From Actinomycetaceae bacterium (GTDB taxonomy: Bacteria > Actinomycetota > Actinomycetes > Actinomycetales > Actinomycetaceae): 42,597 nucleotides of DNA. The stretch covers positions 8,447 through 51,043 of the forward strand of contig JAUNHH010000016.1 in the NCBI GenBank assembly GCA_030524055.1, read 5' to 3'. This document shows, one piece after another, positions 34,653 to 42,597 of the stretch. The position numbers were made by a program, and so were the translations under genes. Position 1 is the stretch's first letter. The number at the start of each line of letters is the position of its first letter. Below the pieces are notes generated by a model, which was given only the letters and a program-made list of their open reading frames with translations, ran no database searches and was not told where the DNA came from.

Positions 34653-35831
34653 GTGTACGTCAGTCATATAGCGCTTGACGACTTCCGGTCCTACCGTCAT
34701 GCCGTGGTTGAACTTGGCCCTGGGGCAACGGTTTTGCTGGGGCCTAATGGACAGGGCAAAACGAATCTGGTCGAAGCCATTGGGTACTTATCGACATTTT
34801 CAAGTCATCGGGTTTCTGCCGATACGGCTTTAGTTCGTGCGCCGCTTAATGCGCAAGAGACTCCACCTGGCGGGGCTGTTATTCGTGTGCGTTTAGTATC
34901 CGGTGATGGACGAGAATCCGTTATTGAATTAGAGATTGTTCGCGGAAAAGCCAATCGTGCCCGGGTCAATCGCACGCAAATGAGTCCGCGCGACATTCTC
35001 GGAATGGTGCGGAGCGTTGTTTTCGCACCAGAAGATCTGTCGTTAGTGCGCGGGGATCCATCTATTCGTCGCACTTTTATGGATGAGTTAGCTACGCAGA
35101 TGCGGCCCACCTATTCGCGATTGCGTGCGGATTTTGAGAAAGTGGCACGTCAGCGCGCCGCGTTAATGAAGCAGGCGCAGTCGGCTTTTCGACGAGGGCG
35201 GAGTCCCGATTTATCCACTTTAAGTGTCTGGGATGATACTTTCGCTCGATTATCAGCCCAGGTCAGCGCTCAGCGGGCCCAGGTTATTCATGCTTTAACC
35301 GATCCGTCCAGGCGGGCTCATAGTGCTATTGCTCCTCAGGGGCGCGACCTGGATATGGTTTTTGATCCCAGCGTGGGTAAGACGCTTGGTGAGGGCGACA
35401 CTACTGATCTGACTGATGTTGACCTGCAATGCCAACGCATTCTTCAGGCTTTCGCCCAGGTTCACGAGCGCGAAATTGAACGCGGAGTGAACTTAGTGGG
35501 TGCGCATCGCGATGATCTGATGTTGACCTTAGGTCACCTGCCAGTCAAAGGCTATGCCAGCCATGGGGAGTCCTGGTCGGTGGCTTTGGCGCTGCGCTTA
35601 GGTGCCTTTGAGGTTCTGGGTAGTGATGGTGATCAGCCCATTCTTATCCTTGACGATGTCTTTGCTGAACTTGATAGTGCCCGTCGGCAGGGTCTTGCGC
35701 AGATGGTGGCTGGTGCTGATCAAGTTTTAGTTACTGCGGCAGTGGCTGATGACGTGCCCGAACTTCTTGGTGCGCAGGTTATTCCTGTGCGTTGGGATGC
35801 TGAAGAAGGCACGGTTGTTGGCAATGAGTGA
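34653..35831 (+). CDS. recF: DNA replication and repair protein RecF
   Basis: A 392-aa SMC-like ATPase that helps load RecA at gaps. Walker A is GPNGQGKTN at 30-38 just after the ALDDFRSYRH opening, and the Walker B/D-loop is ILILDDVFAELDSARR near the end; VGAHRDDL precedes it. GTG 34653 lies 27 bp after dnaN. Its last codons overlap the DUF721 start by 8 nt. Confidence 0.95.
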   Translation: MYVSHIALDDFRSYRHAVVELGPGATVLLGPNGQGKTNLVEAIGYLSTFSSHRVSADTALVRAPLNAQETPPGGAVIRVRLVSGDGRESVIELEIVRGKANRARVNRTQMSPRDILGMVRSVVFAPEDLSLVRGDPSIRRTFMDELATQMRPTYSRLRADFEKVARQRAALMKQAQSAFRRGRSPDLSTLSVWDDTFARLSAQVSAQRAQVIHALTDPSRRAHSAIAPQGRDLDMVFDPSVGKTLGEGDTTDLTDVDLQCQRILQAFAQVHEREIERGVNLVGAHRDDLMLTLGHLPVKGYASHGESWSVALALRLGAFEVLGSDGDQPILILDDVFAELDSARRQGLAQMVAGADQVLVTAAVADDVPELLGAQVIPVRWDAEEGTVVGNE

Positions 35832-36510
35832 GGACATTACCGAGGGCGGGGCCAGTGACGAGGGGCGTGAACGCTTTGTTTCTGACGCCTTAGAGCGCGC
35901 CAGAGCCCAGGCCCATAGGCGTGGATACCATCGGACCTCACTGCCCTCGTTACGCAGCGCCAAAGGCCTCTCAGAAGACTTTTCTGACGCGCCTGAGGAC
36001 TCACCGTCACCGAATTCGGATGCCGCGCCTGCCGCACCCTCTCGCGGTCTTGAAGGTGACACTGAGGGCGATTTACTGGACCTTAGTCAGCGGCTAAGTG
36101 GTGTGGGCAGTGGGTGGATGACCTCCCCTGGATTGGCGGCGCACCGCCCTCGTTACCGCGACATGCGTACCCTCGGGGGAGCGCTGACCAGCCTTATTCA
36201 CCGCAATGGGTGGGATGGACCCACGCGAATGGGGTCGGTTTTATCGCGCTGGACGGCCATTGTTGGGCCGGATATTGCCAATCACTGTTCAATAGAGACT
36301 TTCGAGGGCGGGACCCTGATTGTCCGCACCACGTCAACGGCATGGGCCAAACAACTGACCCTTTTGCTGCCCACTATTGAACGTAGGGTTGCCGAAGAGG
36401 TTGGCACCGGAGTTGTGACCCAAGTGATTGTGCGAGGACCGGTTGCACCGTCGTGGAAAAAAGGCCGTTTATCGGTGCCGGGGCGCGGGCCGCGTGACAC
36501 TTATGGATAG
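35824..36510 (+). CDS. DUF721 (DciA-like) protein
   Basis: A 228-aa protein. The C-terminal ~110 residues are the DUF721 domain (W-x-x-IVGPDIANHCSIETFEGGTLIVRTTSTAWAKQL), a family that in several bacteria includes DciA, a loader or partner of the replicative helicase. The N-terminal ~110 residues are acidic and Ser/Pro-rich, likely disordered, and include a copy of the G-rich repeat in coding sequence (35841). ATG 35824 overlaps the recF stop; the longer in-frame reading would sit deep inside recF. The same place after recF is occupied by Rv0004 in M. tuberculosis. Confidence 0.88.
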   Translation: MSEDITEGGASDEGRERFVSDALERARAQAHRRGYHRTSLPSLRSAKGLSEDFSDAPEDSPSPNSDAAPAAPSRGLEGDTEGDLLDLSQRLSGVGSGWMTSPGLAAHRPRYRDMRTLGGALTSLIHRNGWDGPTRMGSVLSRWTAIVGPDIANHCSIETFEGGTLIVRTTSTAWAKQLTLLLPTIERRVAEEVGTGVVTQVIVRGPVAPSWKKGRLSVPGRGPRDTYG

Positions 36511-36689
36511 TTATTTCCACTTGAGTCAGGTGGGACTGCTCACACTTGCGTAATTGCAGGTAAAAACTGGTTTGAAGGGGTGACTTCAAGGGCGCGGCTG
36601 CGCGGGATGCCACCTTCCGATTGGTAGACTTTGGTAGGTATGTTCCGTTGGTGACAGGCCCTTTTAGGTGCCTGTTGTAGAGAGGTTGA

Positions 36690-38756
<2,067 letters not shown>

Positions 38757-38792
38757 TACGGGTGATTGGTTTATAGCCAGTTGCCACCCCTA

Positions 38793-38817
38793 GATGAGGC
38801 GGGCCCCGCCCTCGTCT
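38793..38817 (+). repeat. Hairpin from an inverted G-rich repeat pair before gyrA
   Basis: AGATGAGGCGGG and CCCGCCCTCGTCT can pair with a one-base bulge. It lies 20 nt upstream of the preferred gyrA GTG, so it could influence gyrA transcription or translation; this is inference. Confidence 0.45.
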
Positions 38818-38835
38818 ATGAAGAAAAGGACCCAC

Positions 38836-41424
38836 GTGAGCGATACGACAACCACTGAGGAAGCCCCGCAATACGACCGCATCCAGCAGGTCGATTTGCA
38901 GCATGAAATGCAGCGTTCCTACCTCGACTACGCAATGAGCGTCATTGTGGGCCGTGCGCTGCCTGATGTGCGCGATGGCCTCAAACCGGTGCACCGGCGC
39001 ATTCTCTACGCCATGTATGACGGTGGCTACCGGCCCAGTGCGTCATTCTCAAAGTCGGCCCGCGTCGTTGGCGACGTTATGGGCACCTACCACCCTCACG
39101 GTGATGCGGCGATTTATGACGCCCTGGCCCGCCTGGTCCAATGGTGGTCAATGCGTGCTCCCCTGGTAGCTGGGCAAGGAAACTTTGGGACCCCAGGAAA
39201 TCTCGGGCCAGCGGCTCCGCGATATACCGAATGTAAAATGGCCCCCCTGGCTATGGAAATGGTCCGCGATATCGACGAAGATACGGTCGATTTCCAAGAC
39301 AATTACGATGGCCGCGACCAAGAACCCACGATTCTGCCTTCTCGTTTCCCGAATCTCTTAGTCAATGGGTCTGAAGGTATTGCGGTGGGTATGGCCACCC
39401 GAATTCCTCCGCATAATCTGCGTGAAGTTGCCGCCGGCGTCCAATGGTATTTGCAGCATCCAGAAGCCTCCCGCGAAGAACTCCTAGAAGCACTCTTACG
39501 GATTATTCCTGGACCGGATTTCCCCACGGGCGCCACTATTCTTGGCCGCCGCGGAATTGAAGACGCTTATCGCACTGGGCGCGGATCTATTACTCAGCGC
39601 GCAGTTGTTTCTGTTGAAGAAATCCACGGCCGTCAATGCCTGGTTGTTACCGAATTGCCCTATCAGGTTAATCCCGACAATCTGGTTGATAAAATTGCCA
39701 GCTTAGTGCGTGATGGGGCTATTCAAGGCATTGCCGATATTCGCGATGAGACCTCTGGGCGTACTGGTCAGCGACTGGTTTTAGTGCTGAAACGTGACGC
39801 GGTGGCCAAGGTCGTCCTCAATAACCTCTATAAGCGGACCTCGCTACAAGAGAATTTCTCGGCCAATATGCTGGCACTGGTGGACGGTGTGCCACGCACA
39901 CTCAGCCTTGATGGCTTTATTCGCCACTGGGTCAATCACCAAATGCAGGTGATTGTGCGGCGCACTCAATATCGCCTGGCAAAGGCCAAAGAACGCCTGC
40001 ATATTCTTGAAGGCTACCTTAAGGCCCTTGATGCATTAGATGAGGTTATTGCCCTGATTCGGCGCTCTCCCACTGTGGATGAAGCCCGGACTGGCCTGCA
40101 ATTATTACTCACCATTGATGAAGTCCAAGCTGACGCTATTCTGGCTCTCCAATTGCGTCGTTTGGCCGCTTTGGAACGTCAGAAGATTCTTGATGAGCAC
40201 GCCGAATTAACTGCTCGTGTGGCCGACCTCGAAGATATTCTTGCTTCCCCTGCGCGCCAACGCACTATTGTTTCCGAAGAACTCGCCGAAATCGTCGATA
40301 AATACGGGGATGAACGCCGCACAACAATCATTCCTTATGACGGCGAAATGTCTATGGAAGACCTCATTCCTGAAGAGGATGTTGTTGTCACCATTACTCG
40401 TGATGGATACGCAAAACGTACCCGCACCGATAATTACCGTTCGCAAAAACGTGGCGGTAAAGGTGTGCGAGGCACCCAATTGCGTGACGATGATGTGGTG
40501 GAGCACTTCTTTGTCACTACCACTCACCACTGGCTGCTGTTCTTTACCAACCTGGGTCGGGTATATCGGGCAAAGAGCTACGAAATCCCCGAAGGCGGTC
40601 GCGATGCGAAAGGCCAGCACGTCGCCAATTTGCTGGCTTTCCAAACGGATGAACATATTGCCCAGGTGCTGGCAATCCGCGACTATGACCAAGCCGAATA
40701 TTTAGTGCTGGCCACTAAAGCCGGATTGGTGAAGAAAACTCGCCTGGAGGAATATCGCAGTGCTCGTACTGGCGGCATTATTGCCATTAACCTGCGCGAA
40801 GATGAAGCTGGACGTCCTGATGAGTTAGTGTCCGCTCACGTCGCTAATGCTACCGACGACCTCCTTTTGGTTTCTCGCGACGGACAGGCAGCCCGCTTTA
40901 GTGCCACCGATGAGACCCTGCGTCCCACAGGCCGGGCCACCTCAGGTGTGCGCGGTATGCGTTTCCGCGAAGACGACGAACTTCTCACCATGGAAGTGCC
41001 CCGCGAAGGTACTGACCTTCTGATTGTCACTGAGTCGGGTTATGCCAAGCGCACCCCGGTTGAGGAATATCCCACGAAGGGTCGCGGGACCCTGGGCGTG
41101 CGGGTCGGTAAGCTCGTAGAAGAGCGCGGCGGCCTGGTCGGAGCGCTCATTGTCGGACCCGAAGAAGACGTAATGGTCATCACAGAGTCCGGTAAATTAG
41201 TGCAGGTTAATGCTTCGGATGTGCGGCCAACATCGCGCAATACGATGGGCGTGATTTTTGCCCGACCTGAGGCAAATGACCGAATTATCGCCGTGACGCC
41301 TAACCCGGAGCGTGACGTCGAAGAAGAAGAAATCGAGACCAGTGTCGCGTCTGAATCACATGACGCCGATGGCGCTGACCCTGTAGCGTCAGGGGAAATC
41401 GTCGCACAGGAGGATAACGAATGA
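38836..41424 (+). CDS. gyrA: DNA gyrase subunit A
   Basis: An 862-aa breakage-reunion subunit of gyrase. The catalytic tyrosine is Y130 in APRYTECKM. The quinolone-pocket segment [11 protein letters not shown] has alanine at residue 91 (Ser83 of E. coli) and aspartate at 95. The C-terminal beta-pinwheel contains the GyrA box QKRGGKG. The last ~45 residues are acidic. GTG 38836 is chosen for AAGGA 5 nt upstream; ATG 38794 and 38818 are in frame but the first lies within a repeat hairpin. It ends in a 4-nt overlap (ATGA) with the next gene. Confidence 0.97.
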   Translation: MSDTTTTEEAPQYDRIQQVDLQHEMQRSYLDYAMSVIVGRALPDVRDGLKPVHRRILYAMYDGGYRPSASFSKSARVVGDVMGTYHPHGDAAIYDALARLVQWWSMRAPLVAGQGNFGTPGNLGPAAPRYTECKMAPLAMEMVRDIDEDTVDFQDNYDGRDQEPTILPSRFPNLLVNGSEGIAVGMATRIPPHNLREVAAGVQWYLQHPEASREELLEALLRIIPGPDFPTGATILGRRGIEDAYRTGRGSITQRAVVSVEEIHGRQCLVVTELPYQVNPDNLVDKIASLVRDGAIQGIADIRDETSGRTGQRLVLVLKRDAVAKVVLNNLYKRTSLQENFSANMLALVDGVPRTLSLDGFIRHWVNHQMQVIVRRTQYRLAKAKERLHILEGYLKALDALDEVIALIRRSPTVDEARTGLQLLLTIDEVQADAILALQLRRLAALERQKILDEHAELTARVADLEDILASPARQRTIVSEELAEIVDKYGDERRTTIIPYDGEMSMEDLIPEEDVVVTITRDGYAKRTRTDNYRSQKRGGKGVRGTQLRDDDVVEHFFVTTTHHWLLFFTNLGRVYRAKSYEIPEGGRDAKGQHVANLLAFQTDEHIAQVLAIRDYDQAEYLVLATKAGLVKKTRLEEYRSARTGGIIAINLREDEAGRPDELVSAHVANATDDLLLVSRDGQAARFSATDETLRPTGRATSGVRGMRFREDDELLTMEVPREGTDLLIVTESGYAKRTPVEEYPTKGRGTLGVRVGKLVEERGGLVGALIVGPEEDVMVITESGKLVQVNASDVRPTSRNTMGVIFARPEANDRIIAVTPNPERDVEEEEIETSVASESHDADGADPVASGEIVAQEDNE

Positions 41425-41810
41425 GCATGACCGAACAGCGCTCGGAGGATGCGCCGCGCCGCGTTGAATTGGCCATTGCGCGCATTGATGCGTGGACGGT
41501 GATGAAGGTGAGCTTCCTCCTGTCCGTCGCAGTGGGCGTGGCCACAGTGATTGCTACCGCCGTGCTGTGGTGGTTGGTCGATTCAATGCACGTTTTCGCG
41601 GAGATTGAAGCCTTCCTGAAGACTATTGGCGCGGAAAGCTTCGTGTCCCTGCTGGATTATGTGCGCTTCCAGCGGGTGCTGTCCTACGCGACCATTGTTG
41701 CTGTGGTGAATGTGGTGCTGTTGACCGCTATTGCGACACTTGGGGCGCTGCTTTATAACGTCATCGCTTCTCTTGTGGGTGGCATTCGCGTGTCGCTTAT
41801 GGATGAGTGA
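41421..41810 (+). CDS. DUF3566 transmembrane protein
   Basis: A 129-aa membrane protein with two predicted helices, about residues 28-52 and 90-122, separated by an amphipathic segment ([12 protein letters not shown]). It matches the DUF3566 family, found just after gyrA in actinobacteria (compare M. tuberculosis Rv0007). Function unknown. ATG 41421 overlaps the gyrA stop, with AGGAGG upstream, so it is translated together with gyrA. Confidence 0.92.
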   Translation: MSMTEQRSEDAPRRVELAIARIDAWTVMKVSFLLSVAVGVATVIATAVLWWLVDSMHVFAEIEAFLKTIGAESFVSLLDYVRFQRVLSYATIVAVVNVVLLTAIATLGALLYNVIASLVGGIRVSLMDE

Positions 41811-42002
41811 GTGCGCTCTTCTTAGTGCCTGTAAAGGCCTGCGTTAGCTAGTAGTTCGCTGCTCGTGGCGTGCGGTCTGGCATTGAGGTCCATGCGCAGC
41901 CTTTTGCTCTTCTTGCCGTAGGGTGCACTGCAAGTTTCAGGTGAGTTTGTCTCGCCAGGAAGCTGCGGTGCACCCTTTGTGCTGCCTGCGGGCCTTGCGC
42001 CC

Positions 42003-42077
42003 TGCACGAGACGGGCAAAGGGCGATATTTTTGCCTGAAATCCGGCTTTTTTGTCGCCCTATGCACGTTTGGTGTCG
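42003..42077 (+). repeat. Dispersed stem-loop element, copy 2
   Basis: Begins TGCACGAGACGGGCAAAGGG and ends CGTTTGGTGTCG. The stem GGGCGATA / TGTCGCCC uses a G-U pair where copy 1 (23679-23752, minus strand) has a Watson-Crick pair, so the structure is kept despite sequence change. Confidence 0.6.
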
Positions 42078-42138
42078 TGGTTCCTCTTTCCATTTCATTG
42101 ACGAGGACGGGGCGTGCTGGAGCTCACCCTGTACTGCT

Positions 42139-42167
42139 TTGCCCGGAAGCACCTGGCTGTGTACGAT
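42139..42167 (+). promoter_or_regulatory. Candidate promoter for the tRNA genes
   Basis: TTGCCC (42139-42144) and TACGAT (42162-42167) with a 17-bp spacer, about 35 nt before tRNA-Ile. Based on similarity to a sigma-A-type promoter only. Confidence 0.4.
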
Positions 42168-42202
42168 TATCCGGTGCCCGCAAGGGCGGTCGTGAAAACG
42201 AC

Positions 42203-42279
42203 GGGCCTATAGCTCAGTAGGTTAGAGCGCAGTCCTGATAAGACTGAGGTCGGTGGTTCGAGCCCACCTAGGCCCACCA
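42203..42279 (+). tRNA. tRNA-Ile (anticodon GAT)
   Basis: The acceptor stem GGGCCTA pairs with TAGGCCC; D-arm AGCTCAG, anticodon loop CTGATAA (GAT) closed by CAGTC/GACTG, and T-arm GGTTCGAGCCC are all present. The discriminator A is at 42276 and CCA is encoded at 42277-42279. Confidence 0.97.
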
Positions 42280-42309
42280 TCCACATCACGTGTGGGAAGT
42301 GAGGTCCCA

Positions 42310-42447
42310 ATGAAAAAGTGGATTACCACTTTGGCTGTGATCGGTTCGGTTGCGGTTGTCGGTGTGATCATCCACCAGATCCGTCAGGACCTTTCTGAAG
42401 ACGCGGAGTTGTGGAAGTCCGTTACGGACACTCCCGCTTTGGGTTAA
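42310..42447 (+). CDS. DLW-39 family small membrane protein
   Basis: A 45-aa peptide with one N-terminal membrane helix (WITTLAVIGSVAVVGVIIHQI) followed by a short charged tail with DAELWKSVTD, resembling the DLW-39 family of actinobacteria that sits beside these tRNA genes. Function unknown. ATG 42310 has GAGG upstream. It lies between tRNA-Ile and tRNA-Ala and is likely on the same transcript. Confidence 0.8.
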   Translation: MKKWITTLAVIGSVAVVGVIIHQIRQDLSEDAELWKSVTDTPALG

Positions 42448-42457
42448 TCCCTAGCGA

Positions 42458-42530
42458 GGGGCCATGGCGCAATTGGTAGCGCACCTGCTTTGCAAGCAGG
42501 GGGTTACGGGTTCGAGTCCCGTTGGCTCCA
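42458..42530 (+). tRNA. tRNA-Ala (anticodon TGC)
   Basis: The acceptor GGGGCCA pairs with TGGCTCC (one G-T pair); anticodon loop TTTGCAA (TGC) closed by CCTGC/GCAGG; T-arm GGTTCGAGTCC. The discriminator A is at 42530 and CCA is not encoded, unlike in the neighbouring tRNA-Ile. Confidence 0.97.
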
Positions 42531-42545
42531 CTCCTTTTCGATGTG

Positions 42546-42582
42546 CTCCGGATGCGTTAGTTTCGCTCCGGAGTTTTTCTTT
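42546..42582 (+). terminator. Rho-independent terminator after tRNA-Ala
   Basis: CTCCGG (42546-42551) pairs with CCGGAG (42568-42573), followed by TTTTTCTTTT. It ends the tRNA-Ile/DLW-39/tRNA-Ala transcript. Confidence 0.8.
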
Positions 42583-42597
42583 TACGAGGCCGGGGCG

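Larger units (their letters stand above)
41811..42202 (+). other. 392-bp non-coding stretch between DUF3566 and tRNA-Ile
   Basis: No supported gene. It holds the second copy of the dispersed stem-loop element (42003-42077), a variant G-rich repeat ACGAGGACGGGGC (42101-42113), and a candidate tRNA promoter. Confidence 0.7.

Noticed and set aside
40207-40705. Open frames on both strands over gyrA
   Set aside because: They are out-of-frame shadows of gyrA with no ribosome binding site or independent signature.

Overview
The window is the replication-origin region of a medium-GC actinobacterium. I place it near the family Actinomycetaceae by overall character, but the sequence alone does not name the species. 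Gene order matches the conserved actinobacterial origin block: cca | NUDIX, DUF6049, murJ, trxB ... parB, parA, rsmG, jag/khpB, yidC, yidD, rnpA, rpmH | dnaA, dnaN, recF, DUF721, gyrB, gyrA, DUF3566, tRNA-Ile, DLW-39, tRNA-Ala. Compared with mycobacteria (from memory), sigM and the thioredoxin gene next to trxB are missing. Two small paralogous lipoproteins, an aminotransferase, an ATP-grasp ligase and a HAD hydrolase lie between trxB and parB.

Left part (1-16.1 kb): an osmoprotectant-type binding lipoprotein; the CCA-adding enzyme on the minus strand; a plus-strand run of NUDIX, secreted DUF6049 protein, a very long MurJ (1390 aa) and thioredoxin reductase; two lipoproteins; an aminotransferase with a D-Ala-D-Ala-ligase-like protein; then a HAD hydrolase on the minus strand.

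Centre (16.35-27.2 kb): parB and parA, both on the minus strand, are separated by about 8.16 kb with no convincing gene. This gap is full of ParB-binding sites. By hand I count 16 perfect copies of GTTTCACGTGAAAC (one inside parB), 8 copies with one mismatch, and a few decayed copies, between 17,649 and 25,882. Parts of the array are visible tandem duplications of units of about 275-320 bp and 575 bp bounded by parS. It looks like a dense regional centromere a few kb from oriC, and it is the main discovery candidate here. ParB itself has an unusually long acidic linker.

Right part (27.2-42.6 kb): a minus-strand operon for 16S rRNA methylation, RNA binding, membrane insertion, RNase P and ribosomal protein L34. 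Then come DnaA-box clusters on both sides of dnaA, the dnaN-recF-DUF721-gyrB-gyrA-DUF3566 run on the plus strand, and two tRNAs flanking a 45-aa membrane peptide.

Two further layers cut across the genes. A G-rich word (GAGGGCGG, often within ACGAGGGCGGGG) occurs about 20 times on the two strands and often forms inverted pairs at gene ends. A roughly 70-bp stem-loop element occurs once in the parS array and once downstream of gyrA.
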